A stretch of 64,000 bases of DNA from Andreprevotia lacus DSM 23236 (lineage in GTDB: Bacteria; Pseudomonadota; Gammaproteobacteria; Burkholderiales; Chitinibacteraceae): the NCBI RefSeq assembly GCF_900176275.1, contig NZ_FWXD01000004.1, positions 155,523 to 219,522 on the forward strand, read 5' to 3'. The position numbers and the translations under genes were made by a program. This document shows positions 20,849-28,978 of the stretch, piece by piece. The notes under the pieces were generated by a model that was not told where the DNA came from, made no database searches, and saw only the letters and a program-made list of their open reading frames with translations. How positions within the stretch are numbered: position 1 is the stretch's first letter; every line of letters begins with the position of its first letter.

Positions 20849-20936
20849 TGTGTTCTAGCTCCGTCGCACCCGGTGACCGGGGGCGTGTTTCTTTAAAGTC
20901 TCAAATTCAATCTTGCGTGCGTGCGGCCAGCCGTGC

Positions 20937-21875
20937 TCAGCCAACCAGCAACGGGCCCAGCGTATCGGCGAGGATGACCGGGTCGAATTTTGCCACATAG
21001 GCGTCCACACCGACGCTGGCGCCCATGGCGCGGTTGGCGTTGGACGACAGCGACGAGTGCATCACCACCGGGATGCCCTGGAAGCGATGGTCCGACTTGA
21101 TGTGCTTGGTCAGCACATAACCGTCCATTTCCGGCATTTCGGCATCGACGAGGATGAGCCGCAGCTTCTGGTGCAGCGATTCGCCGTCCTGCGTGGCGCG
21201 GTTGGCCAGGCCCTGCAGCTTTTCCCAGGCTTCCAGACCGTTGTTGGCCTGGTAATACTTGATGCCGATCTTGTCGAGCACGCCGACGATTTCCTTGCGC
21301 GCCACCATCGAGTCATCGACGAAGAACATGAAGGTATCCTGATCGACCGCCACCGCGCTGAGGTCGGGGATGACCGGCTCGCCGATCACGGTGGACAGGA
21401 TCTGTTCGACGTCGAGGATGGACACCAGCTTGCCGTCGGGCAGCTCGGTAATGGCGGTGATCAGTGCCTGGCTGCCGGCCAGCATGGTTTCCGGCGCGCG
21501 CACCTTGTCCCAGTCAACGCGGATGATGCGATCGACATCGTGCACCAGGAAAGCCTGCGTGTGCTTGGAGAACTCGGTGACGATCATGGTGCTGGTGGTG
21601 TCTACCCCGGCACTTTCCTGCGTGGCGATGAACTTGGACAGGGCAATGACGGGGATGATGTTGCCGCGCAGCGACAGCACGCCTTCCACGCCGATGGGCA
21701 TGTTGGGGGTCTTGGTGATCTTGGGGGTCTGCGAGACCTCGCGCACCTTGAACACGTTGATGCCGAAAATTTCCTTGGTGCCCAGCGAGAACAGGAGGAT
21801 TTCCATCTTGTTCGAGCCGGCCAGCTTGGTACGGGCATCGACGCTTTCCAGCAGATTGGTTTGGGCGTTGCTCAT
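20937..21875 (-). CDS. cheV: Chemotaxis coupling protein CheV (second copy)
   Basis: A 312-residue protein with an N-terminal CheW-like domain (residues about 15-165, NVFKVREVSQTPKITKTPN) and a C-terminal REC domain (FFVDDSMVARKE, LILVDAEMPEMDGY, MHSSLSS). CheV links chemoreceptors to CheA and its REC domain takes phosphate from CheA, tuning adaptation. The acceptor Asp is in LVDAEMP. It lies 16 bases after the first cheV and is clearly paralogous to it, so the pair arose by an old tandem duplication; the two differ throughout, so they probably serve different receptors. Confidence 0.94.
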   Translation of the reverse strand: MSNAQTNLLESVDARTKLAGSNKMEILLFSLGTKEIFGINVFKVREVSQTPKITKTPNMPIGVEGVLSLRGNIIPVIALSKFIATQESAGVDTTSTMIVTEFSKHTQAFLVHDVDRIIRVDWDKVRAPETMLAGSQALITAITELPDGKLVSILDVEQILSTVIGEPVIPDLSAVAVDQDTFMFFVDDSMVARKEIVGVLDKIGIKYYQANNGLEAWEKLQGLANRATQDGESLHQKLRLILVDAEMPEMDGYVLTKHIKSDHRFQGIPVVMHSSLSSNANRAMGASVGVDAYVAKFDPVILADTLGPLLVG

Positions 21876-21891
21876 GCTGATGCTCCGTCGG

Positions 21892-22851
21892 TCACTGTGC
21901 AGGTTGCTTCAGCAGGTAGCTGGCCAGCATCTGCGAGAGCTTGTGCGGTTCAAACTTGGGCACGTAGGCATCCACACCGACCGATTGCCCCAGCTTCTGG
22001 TTGGATGCGCCGGACAGCGACGAATGCATGATGATGGGAATGCCGGCAAAACGCGGGTCGCTTTTCACCATCTTGGTCAGCATGTATCCGTCCATTTCCG
22101 GCATTTCCACGTCGGTGAGGATGAGCTGCACCAGGTCCTTGACCTGCTTGTGCTGGATCTCGGCCGATTTGGCGAGGCGCTGCAGGTCGTCCCACGCGCG
22201 CTTGCCGTTGATGGCCTGCATGTAGTGCACGCCCATCGCGTCCAGCGTCATTTCGATCTGGTGGCGCGCCACGATGGAGTCGTCGGCAAAGTAGATGGTC
22301 TTGTCGCTGAAGGTACTGTCGCGGATCACCACCGATTCGTCGATCGAGTGGTCGGTCTGCGTGGTTTCGGCCAGCACCTTTTCCACGTCCAGCATCATCA
22401 CCAGCTTGTTGCTTTCCAGCTCGGTGACAGCGGTGACCAGACCGCCCATCTGGGCGGTCAGCATGTCGGGCGGTACGCGCATCGACGACCAGTCCAGCCG
22501 CAGAATGGTATCGACTGCCTCGACCAGGAAACCCTGCGTGTGGCCGTTGTATTCGGTCACGATCATGATTTCCGGGCGGTTTTCGCTGATGACGCCGGTA
22601 TATTTGGCCAGGTCGATCACCGGCACCAGCGCGCCGCGCAGACTGACCATGCCTTCCACCGAGGGCGGCATTTCCGGCGCCTGGGTGATTTCGGGAGTAC
22701 GCATGACTTCGCGTACCTTGAACACGTTGATGCCGAAGTTCTCGCGGCGACCGGAGCGTTGGTCCAGCCCCAGTGTGAACAGCAGGATTTCCAGCTTGTT
22801 GGTGCCGGCGAGCTTCGTTCGGGCATCAATCTTTTTCAGAAGGTCGGACAC
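21892..22851 (-). CDS. cheV: Chemotaxis coupling protein CheV (first copy)
   Basis: A 319-residue CheW-REC fusion and first gene of the che operon. The CheW domain has an eight-residue insertion relative to its neighbour (GLDQRSGRRENFGINVFK). The REC domain shows YFADDSIVARHQ, ILTDVEMPEMDGY and the conserved Lys in VPKF. GTG start at 22851 with GGAG 9 bases upstream. The sigma-28 promoter at 22958-22984 lies about 105 bases upstream and points at it, so expression should be late-class and FliA-dependent. Confidence 0.94.
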   Translation of the reverse strand: MSDLLKKIDARTKLAGTNKLEILLFTLGLDQRSGRRENFGINVFKVREVMRTPEITQAPEMPPSVEGMVSLRGALVPVIDLAKYTGVISENRPEIMIVTEYNGHTQGFLVEAVDTILRLDWSSMRVPPDMLTAQMGGLVTAVTELESNKLVMMLDVEKVLAETTQTDHSIDESVVIRDSTFSDKTIYFADDSIVARHQIEMTLDAMGVHYMQAINGKRAWDDLQRLAKSAEIQHKQVKDLVQLILTDVEMPEMDGYMLTKMVKSDPRFAGIPIIMHSSLSGASNQKLGQSVGVDAYVPKFEPHKLSQMLASYLLKQPAQ

Positions 22852-22957
22852 GATGAGGCTCCACGCTGCGTAAGTGCGTAAGGTAAGGCGAGAGTCGGCA
22901 AGCCGTTTTGTTCTTTTTTAACAAAAAACATCATTGGATCAGGGTAAACCGTAATTG

Positions 22958-22984
22958 TAATCGGCCGACGAAATCAAAACTTGA
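22958..22984 (-). promoter_or_regulatory. Sigma-28 (FliA) promoter for the che operon
   Basis: On the minus strand the -35 element TCAAGTTT (22977-22984), an 11-base spacer and the -10 element GCCGATTA (22958-22965) match the FliA consensus TAAAGTTT-N11-GCCGATAA with one mismatch in each half and exact spacing. It drives cheV-cheV-cheY-cheZ-cheA. Confidence 0.85.
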
Positions 22985-23029
22985 TTAAAACTTTGTCAAA
23001 CCGAGGCTGTAAGCGGGTTCTAGGGTCTT

Positions 23030-23035
23030 TATAAT
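23030..23035 (+). promoter_or_regulatory. Possible -10 box for the flagellar regulator operon
   Basis: A perfect TATAAT lies 34 bases before the GTG of the histidine kinase gene. No good -35 hexamer is found 16-18 bases upstream, so it would need an activator if used. Confidence 0.4.
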
Positions 23036-23068
23036 TCAAAAGCGCAAAAGCAACAAGGACACCGGCTT

Positions 23069-24241
23069 GTGACAGAACATAGTGGCGGCATAGATCCGCA
23101 AGAGTTGGAAGCGGCATTTTCGCTGTTTACTGCTGCATCGCAACAATTGACTGATGCTTACGCCGATTTGGAGCGTCAGGTTGTTTCGCTCACGCAGCAG
23201 CTTGAAATTGCCAATGGTCATCTGCGGCGTGAATTGGAAGAGAAGGCGGCGCTATCGCGGCGCTTGTCCTTGCTGCTGGAACGATTGCCCGGCGGCATGC
23301 TCGAGCTGGATGCAGAAGGGCGCGTGGCACTGATGAATCCGGCCGCGCAGCGCATGCTGGCGCCGCTACAGGTGGGCGATGCCTGGGCGCCGTTTGTTGC
23401 GGCGCAGCTGGAGGCCACGTCGGGCGCCGATCTGTGGCTCTATCCCCGCGCCGATGGCGAGCTGCGGCTGAGCGTGGTGGGGGCCGACGTACCCGAGGAG
23501 GGCGGCGAGATCCTGCTGGTGCAGGATCTGACCGAGAGCTGGCAATTGCAGCAGTCGCTGGCCCACCACAAGCGCCTGGCGGCCATGGGCGAGATGGCCG
23601 CCGGCCTTGCCCACCAGTTGCGCACGCCGCTGGCGACGGCCTTGCTGTACGCCGGTCACCTGAACAAGCCTGGACTGGCCGAGCCGGACCGGCTGAAATT
23701 TGCAGACAAGGCTTTGGCGCGCCTGCACCATCTGGAATCACTGATCCAGAACATGCTCTGGTTTGTGCGCCGCCAGGAGGTGCCCAGCGAGGAGGTCGAG
23801 CTGGCCGCCTGTCTGCAGGAGGCGGTGCAGACATTGCAGCCGCAGCTGGACGCGGCGCGCATTTCGCTGCGGCTGGATATTGATGTTGCAGCCCGGGTGC
23901 GCGCCAATCGCAAGGAGTTGCTCGGTGTATTCCTCAATCTGCTGGAGAATGCCATTCAGGCCAGTAGTGTGGGCGCTGTCATCGAACTTTCCCTCGTCTT
24001 TGCAGCGGATTTCGCTACAATTGATATAACTGATCATGGCAAGGGAATGTCGCCCGAGGTTCAGGAGCGGCTATTCGAGCCTTTCTTCACCACGCGCAAG
24101 GAAGGCACCGGATTGGGGCTGGCGATCGTGCGCAATCTGGTTGATCAGTTTGGTGGTGAGATATCGGTCAGCTCGACGTTAGGTCATGGCAGTACTTTTG
24201 TCGTAAAGTTGCCAGCCAAGGGCGTTGCATCTAATGTTTGA
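23069..24241 (+). CDS. flrB: Flagellar regulatory sensor histidine kinase (FlrB/FleS type)
   Basis: A 390-residue soluble kinase without membrane segments. An N-terminal coiled coil (about residues 10-70) is followed by a PAS-like domain (LLERLPGGMLELDAEGRVALMNPAA), then HisKA with AHQLRTPLA (His182), and a HATPase domain with NLLENAIQA, DHGKGM and GTGLGLAIV. This layout matches FlrB/FleS/FlgS, which phosphorylate the sigma-54 activator FlrC/FleR to turn on hook-basal-body genes. The flrC partner is in the same operon, three genes downstream. GTG start 23069 with AAGGA 10 bases upstream. The symbol is by analogy. Confidence 0.85.
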   Translation: MTEHSGGIDPQELEAAFSLFTAASQQLTDAYADLERQVVSLTQQLEIANGHLRRELEEKAALSRRLSLLLERLPGGMLELDAEGRVALMNPAAQRMLAPLQVGDAWAPFVAAQLEATSGADLWLYPRADGELRLSVVGADVPEEGGEILLVQDLTESWQLQQSLAHHKRLAAMGEMAAGLAHQLRTPLATALLYAGHLNKPGLAEPDRLKFADKALARLHHLESLIQNMLWFVRRQEVPSEEVELAACLQEAVQTLQPQLDAARISLRLDIDVAARVRANRKELLGVFLNLLENAIQASSVGAVIELSLVFAADFATIDITDHGKGMSPEVQERLFEPFFTTRKEGTGLGLAIVRNLVDQFGGEISVSSTLGHGSTFVVKLPAKGVASNV

Positions 24242-24325
24242 TGGCGTCGCGGCGCGCCGGGTGGTGCAGGGCCCCGCCGGTTCGCGATTTACATGTGGTC
24301 GGATTTGCTAAAAGGTTATGCGCTT

Positions 24326-24631
24326 ATGACCCCTACGGTTGAGATTGAACAAGAAGTTGGCCGGGTTGTCCTGTCGGGGCAATTCGATTTCAGTGCGCAT
24401 CGGGAGTTCCGGCAGGTGTGTGAAACGCTGATTGCCAATTCTTCCGTCCGGGAAGTGCTGATCGATTTCCAGAACGTGAACTATCTCGATAGTTCCGCCT
24501 TGGGCATGCTGTTGCTGCTCAAGGAGAAAATCGGTGCGGCCAACAAGAGCCTGGCGCTGGTCAATTGCCGCGACACGGTCAAGCAAGTGCTTGAGATTGC
24601 CTGCTTCGGCAAGATTTTCACGATTCGTTAA
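24326..24631 (+). CDS. STAS-domain anti-sigma factor antagonist (HsbA-like)
   Basis: A 101-residue single STAS domain. YLDSSALGMLLLLKEK carries the phospho-acceptor site, Ser56 or Ser57. In partner-switching systems the unphosphorylated form binds an anti-sigma factor or another partner. The gene directly downstream encodes a REC-PP2C-HATPase protein, as in the Pseudomonas aeruginosa HsbA/HsbR pair, where HsbA also contacts FlgM. ATG 24326 follows AAAGG; an in-frame ATG at 24293 would add 11 residues before the domain and has no clear ribosome site. Confidence 0.85.
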   Translation: MTPTVEIEQEVGRVVLSGQFDFSAHREFRQVCETLIANSSVREVLIDFQNVNYLDSSALGMLLLLKEKIGAANKSLALVNCRDTVKQVLEIACFGKIFTIR

Positions 24632-24643
24632 AAACCCGGCTTC

Positions 24644-26368
24644 ATGAAGATACTGGTCGTCGACGATACCGAAGCGGTTCTGCTGTTGATTTCGCGGTTC
24701 GTCGAGGCGCTCGGTCATGTCGCGATTCCGGCCCGCAATGGCGGAGAGGCACTGGACATCTGGCGCGCGCAGCGGCCCGATCTGGTGCTGATGGACATGA
24801 TGATGCCGGTCATGTCTGGCCCGGAGGCCGCCGTTGCCATCAAGCGCGAGGCGGGCGAGAGCTGGGTGCCCATTGTGTTCGTCACTGGCGTGGGCGAGGA
24901 AAACCGCCTGGCCGAAGCCATCGAGCAGGGCGCCGACGACTACATCACCAAGCCGGTGAATTTCCGCGTGCTGGAGGCCAAGCTCAAGGCCTTCAACCGC
25001 ACGCTTGAACTCAACCGCAAGGTGCGCGAGCAATCGGCCAAGCTGGCCGATTACTACGACCGCACCGAGGAAGAAAAGCGCGTGGTGCGCCATCTGATGG
25101 AACAGATGGTGAATGCCGAGCGCCTGTATGACCCCCAGCTGGATTACTGGCTCTCGCCGGCAGAAAGCCTGTCCGGCGACCTGATCGCCGCCGCGCGTAC
25201 GCCAGGGCAGACGCTGCATGTGATGCTGGCTGACGGCATCGGCCATGGCCTGACTGCGGCGCTCAACGTGCTGCCGCTCACCCAGCCCTTCTACAGCATG
25301 ACCGAAAAGGGTTATGCCATTTCCGACATCCTGATCGAAATGAACGACAAGGTGCGCCAGGTGCTGCCGGTAGGGCGTTTCGTGGCGGTATCGCTGATTT
25401 CTATCGACGAAGCAGCCGGTTGCATCGAGGTGTGGAACGGTGGCATGCCGACCATACATGTGCTCGACGATCAGGGCGTGGTGCGCAAGATGTGGAAGTC
25501 GGCCCACCTGCCGCTGGGCATCGTGCCCACCCCGGCCATCGAGGTGATGACCGAGCGTTACTATTTCCAGTCGCCCGGCATGCTGGTGGCGTTTTCCGAC
25601 GGTCTGACCGAGGCGCGCAACCCCGCCGGCCAGGCCTACGGGCAAGAGCGGCTGCTGGCCGAGCTGGCCAAGGTGGCACCGGACGAGCGGCTGACGCACT
25701 TCCAGTCTGATCTCGCCGAGCACCTGCAGGGTGGCCCGCATCACGACGATATTTCCATGGTGCTGGCGCGGTTTGGCAACGGTGTCGGTGCCATCGCCGA
25801 GCACATCCACCCGCAAGGCCTGGCCTTGTCGGAGTTGCTGGCACACAGCGAGTTGCACGAATGCAACTGGCGCTACAGCCTGGTGCTGGGTGCGGATGAG
25901 CTGAAAACCATCAATACCGTACCGTTCCTGATGACATTCGTGAACGAGATCGGTGCGCTCAAGCAGAGTCAGTCGGACGTGTTCCTGATCCTGACCGAGC
26001 TGTTCGTCAACGCGCTTGATCATGGTGTGCTGGGTGTGCCGTCATCCATCAAGCATGAGGAAGACGGCATGGGGCGTTACCTGCAATTGCGGGCGCAAAC
26101 CCTGGCCGGCTTGCAGCAGGGCCGTATCGAGATCGATCTGGCCGGTGTCACCGTTCAGGGGCAGAACTTGTTGCGGATCCGGCTCAAGGACAGCGGCAGC
26201 GGTTTTGACTGGAAGTCGCAATTGACGCGGCCGGCTGCCGAAGTCAACGGCCCTTGCGGGCGTGGCATTGCCCTGGTGCGCGCGCTGTGCATGGCGCTGT
26301 ACTACCAGGGTAGTGGCAATGAAGTTGTCGCGTATTACCTGCCACATGCCCCGGATGCCAGCCACTGA
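24644..26368 (+). CDS. REC-PP2C-HATPase response regulator (HsbR-like)
   Basis: A 574-residue three-domain protein. Residues 1-120 are a REC domain with Asp7/Asp8 and acceptor Asp51 (LMDMMMP). A helical linker leads to a SpoIIE/RsbU-type PP2C phosphatase (about 170-385; SGDLIAAART, LADGIGHG, FSDGLTEA, GPHHDDISMV). The C-terminal 130 residues resemble an RsbW-type HATPase (LTELFVNALDHG, KDSGSGFDW, GRGIALVRALC). Such a protein can both phosphorylate and dephosphorylate its STAS partner under REC control. The STAS gene is 12 bases upstream. Which kinase feeds the REC domain is unknown; FlrB is the nearest candidate. Confidence 0.88.
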   Translation: MKILVVDDTEAVLLLISRFVEALGHVAIPARNGGEALDIWRAQRPDLVLMDMMMPVMSGPEAAVAIKREAGESWVPIVFVTGVGEENRLAEAIEQGADDYITKPVNFRVLEAKLKAFNRTLELNRKVREQSAKLADYYDRTEEEKRVVRHLMEQMVNAERLYDPQLDYWLSPAESLSGDLIAAARTPGQTLHVMLADGIGHGLTAALNVLPLTQPFYSMTEKGYAISDILIEMNDKVRQVLPVGRFVAVSLISIDEAAGCIEVWNGGMPTIHVLDDQGVVRKMWKSAHLPLGIVPTPAIEVMTERYYFQSPGMLVAFSDGLTEARNPAGQAYGQERLLAELAKVAPDERLTHFQSDLAEHLQGGPHHDDISMVLARFGNGVGAIAEHIHPQGLALSELLAHSELHECNWRYSLVLGADELKTINTVPFLMTFVNEIGALKQSQSDVFLILTELFVNALDHGVLGVPSSIKHEEDGMGRYLQLRAQTLAGLQQGRIEIDLAGVTVQGQNLLRIRLKDSGSGFDWKSQLTRPAAEVNGPCGRGIALVRALCMALYYQGSGNEVVAYYLPHAPDASH

Positions 26369-26482
26369 TCAACAGCAGGGCTTGCAGGCCGTTGTCCGCG
26401 CTGTGCCGTGCAACCTGTGTGCAGCATCGGGCCGGCTCGTGTTGATCCGCCCCTTGCATTGGCGCGGCAGGGCGGAATAAGC

Positions 26483-27142
26483 ATGGCACTGGAGCTGCTC
26501 CCCAATCATTCTGCCGATGCGGTGTTGCCGCTGCGTCTTGCCCCGCACGCGCGTACCAGCCCGGTGGTGCTGATCGGTGCCTCCACCGGCGGCACCGAGG
26601 CCCTCAAGGTGCTGTTGTTGGCGTTGCCCGCCAATGCCCCGCCCGTGCTGGTGACGCAGCACATGCCGCCAACCTTCACCAAGGCGTTTGCCGAGCGGCT
26701 GGATCATCAGTGCCAGGTAACGGTGAAAGAGGCCGAGCAGGGTGATCTGCTGCTTCCCGGGCATGTCTACATCGCACCGGGGCACTCCCACCTGCTGTTG
26801 TCAATGCATGGCGGCCGCTATGGCTGCGAACTGTCGCAAGCGCCGGCGGTCAACCGGCATCGCCCTGCGGTGGATGTATTGTTCCGCTCTGCGGCCAATG
26901 TGGCCGGCGCCAATGCCATCGGCATCATCCTGACGGGCATGGGGCGTGACGGTGCACAGGGCATGCGCGAAATGCGCAACGCAGGCGCGTACAATTTTGC
27001 CCAGGATGAAGCCACCTGCGTGGTATTCGGCATGCCGCGCGAAGCCATTGCCATGGGGGGGGTGAACGAAGTGTGTGCGCTGCAGGAGATTGCGCCGCGT
27101 ATGCTGGCACGCGCGGCACGTGGCGGCGCTGCCGCACCCTGA
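26483..27142 (+). CDS. Single-domain CheB-type methylesterase
   Basis: A 219-residue protein holding only the CheB catalytic domain. The triad is intact: Ser34 in GASTGGTEA, His59 in TQHMP and Asp155 in [10 protein letters not shown]. The usual N-terminal REC domain is missing; the first 25 residues are unstructured-looking. CheB removes methyl groups (or deamidates Gln) from chemoreceptors. Without REC, activity would be constitutive or controlled by a partner. It sits in the flagellar regulator operon rather than with cheA, and no cheR is in view. ATG 26483 follows GGCGGA; a GTG at 26408 is in frame but adds low-complexity sequence. Confidence 0.85.
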   Translation: MALELLPNHSADAVLPLRLAPHARTSPVVLIGASTGGTEALKVLLLALPANAPPVLVTQHMPPTFTKAFAERLDHQCQVTVKEAEQGDLLLPGHVYIAPGHSHLLLSMHGGRYGCELSQAPAVNRHRPAVDVLFRSAANVAGANAIGIILTGMGRDGAQGMREMRNAGAYNFAQDEATCVVFGMPREAIAMGGVNEVCALQEIAPRMLARAARGGAAAP

Positions 27143-27170
27143 GCCAAGAATTTGAAGTGAGGAAGCTACA

Positions 27171-28523
27171 TTGACCCTGCCAATACTGGTTGTCGAAGAC
27201 GACGACGCACTGCGTGAAGCCATCGTGGATACGCTGGAACTGGGCGGCCACAGCACGCTGACCGCCGTGGATGGCGAGAGCGCACTGCTGCTGCTGGAAG
27301 GCGGCCAGCGTGTCGGCCTGGTGCTGTCGGACGTGCAGATGCAGCCCATGGATGGCGAAACGTTGCTGCGCGAAATCAAGAGCACGCAACCGTGGCTACC
27401 GGTCATCCTGATGACGGCCTATGGCGTGGTCGAGAAAGCCGTTGCAGCGCTGCACGCCGGTGCCTGCCACTATCTGCCCAAGCCGTTCGAGCCGGACAGG
27501 CTGTTGCAGGAGGTCGCCAAATACCTGTTGCCCGGCACCGATGACGAACAGGTAATTGCCGAAGACCCCGGCATGCGCGGCCTGCTGGACATGGCGCGAC
27601 GCGTGGCCATGTCGGATGCCTCGGTGCTGATTACCGGCGAATCCGGCACCGGCAAGGAGGTGTTGGCGCGCTTTCTGCACCGCAACAGCCCGCGTGCTGC
27701 CAAGCCCTTTGTGGCCATCAACTGTGCGGCCATTCCCGAGCAACTGCTTGAATCAACCCTGTTCGGCCATGAAAAGGGTGCGTTCACCGGTGCGGCCGGC
27801 CAGCACATCGGCAAGTTCGAGCAGGCGCACGGCGGTACCTTGTTGCTGGACGAAGTGACTGAAATGCCGTTGGGCCTGCAAGCCAAGCTGCTGCGCGTAT
27901 TGCAGGAGCGCGAGGTGGAACGTGTGGGCGCCACCCGTACCATCACGGTCGATCTGCGGGTGCTGGCCACCTCTAACCGTGATGTGGCGGCCGAAGTGGC
28001 TGCCGGGCGTTTCCGCGAAGACCTGTATTACCGCCTCAACGTATTCCCCTTGCACCTGCCTGCCTTGCGCGAACGCCCGGACGACATCCTGCCGCTGGCG
28101 CGTGCGATGCTGGCCCGCCACGCTGCGCAGCAAAAACGCCGCGCACCGGCCTTTGCGCCCACCGCGGCCGATGCGCTGCTGGCGCACGCGTGGGAGGGCA
28201 ATATCCGCGAACTGGACAATCTGGTGCAGCGTGCGCTGATCCTGGCGCCCGGCGATGTGATCGGCAGCGAGCACCTGTACTTGCCGCCGGCACCGGCAAA
28301 AGCTGCCGCGCCGGCCATGGCCGCATTGGCACCGCTCGTCGCCGCGTCGGCACCTGAGGAAGTTACCGATATCAAATTGCTGGAAAAAAAGCATATTCTG
28401 GATACGTTGAAAGCTGTGGGGGGCGTGCGCAAGCTGGCGGCAGAGCGGCTGAACATGAGCGAGCGCACGCTGCGCTACAAATTGCAGCAATACCGTGAAG
28501 AAGATGGTGAATTGCCAGCCTGA
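27171..28523 (+). CDS. flrC: Sigma-54-dependent flagellar response regulator (FlrC/FleR type)
   Basis: A 450-residue NtrC-family activator. REC domain with Asp10-12 and acceptor Asp54 (LSDVQMQPMDG). The AAA+ domain has GESGTGKE (near residue 155), GAFTGA (near 203; the sigma-54 contact loop) and LLLDEVTEMP. A Fis-type helix-turn-helix closes it (VRKLAAERLNMSERTLRYKL). FlrC/FleR activates sigma-54 promoters of hook-basal-body genes, and such a promoter lies just after its stop, ahead of fliE. The TTG at 27171 with GAGGAA 7 bases upstream is the only plausible start at the REC domain. Confidence 0.92.
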   Translation: MTLPILVVEDDDALREAIVDTLELGGHSTLTAVDGESALLLLEGGQRVGLVLSDVQMQPMDGETLLREIKSTQPWLPVILMTAYGVVEKAVAALHAGACHYLPKPFEPDRLLQEVAKYLLPGTDDEQVIAEDPGMRGLLDMARRVAMSDASVLITGESGTGKEVLARFLHRNSPRAAKPFVAINCAAIPEQLLESTLFGHEKGAFTGAAGQHIGKFEQAHGGTLLLDEVTEMPLGLQAKLLRVLQEREVERVGATRTITVDLRVLATSNRDVAAEVAAGRFREDLYYRLNVFPLHLPALRERPDDILPLARAMLARHAAQQKRRAPAFAPTAADALLAHAWEGNIRELDNLVQRALILAPGDVIGSEHLYLPPAPAKAAAPAMAALAPLVAASAPEEVTDIKLLEKKHILDTLKAVGGVRKLAAERLNMSERTLRYKLQQYREEDGELPA

Positions 28524-28543
28524 TGCGCGGCTGGTGATGAAGC

Positions 28544-28559
28544 TGGCGCAACTATTGCT
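28544..28559 (+). promoter_or_regulatory. Sigma-54 promoter for fliE operon
   Basis: TGGCGCAACTATTGCT matches TGGCAYR-N4-TTGCW with the invariant GG and GC in correct register. It lies 55 bases before the fliE start and 20 bases after the flrC stop. Confidence 0.85.
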
Positions 28560-28614
28560 TGTCTAGTGCGGACAGCCCACCTACAATTTCGGTAATTACG
28601 GATAGACACGATCA

Positions 28615-28941
28615 ATGAGCGTTCAAGGCATTGACTCCCTTCTTGGCGAATTGCAGTCCATGTCCGCACTGGCGGCGGGGCAGACTGCTGCCGCGCAGCC
28701 GGCAAGCGACGCGCAAGGCCAGGACTTCGCCAGCATGCTCAAGACCTCGATCGATCAGGTCAACCAGATGCAGCAGGACGCGCAGGCCAAGCAGCAGGCA
28801 TTCAATGCCGGCGCGCCCGAGGCCGATCTGCAGGACGTGATGGTCTCGCTGCAAAAAGCCAGTCTTTCCTTCCAAACCATGGTGCAGGTTCGCAACAAGC
28901 TTGTGAGCGCATATCAGGAAGTGATGAATATGCAGGTATAG
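28615..28941 (+). CDS. fliE: Flagellar hook-basal body protein FliE
   Basis: A 108-residue FliE, which joins the MS ring to the rod. The C-terminal two-thirds has the family sequence FASMLKTSIDQVNQMQQDAQ, LQDVMVSLQKASLSFQTMVQVRNKLVSAYQEVMNM. The N-terminus is Ala/Gln-rich. First gene of the fliEFGHIJ operon with a sigma-54 promoter directly upstream; fliF starts 37 bases after its stop. Confidence 0.96.
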   Translation: MSVQGIDSLLGELQSMSALAAGQTAAAQPASDAQGQDFASMLKTSIDQVNQMQQDAQAKQQAFNAGAPEADLQDVMVSLQKASLSFQTMVQVRNKLVSAYQEVMNMQV

Positions 28942-28978
28942 TCCTGCTTATTCATTTCCCCACATTTCTAATTAATTT

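Noticed and set aside
24293..24325. Longer N-terminus for the STAS protein
   Set aside because: The ATG at 24293 has no ribosome site and adds residues before the domain; AAAGG precedes the 24326 start.
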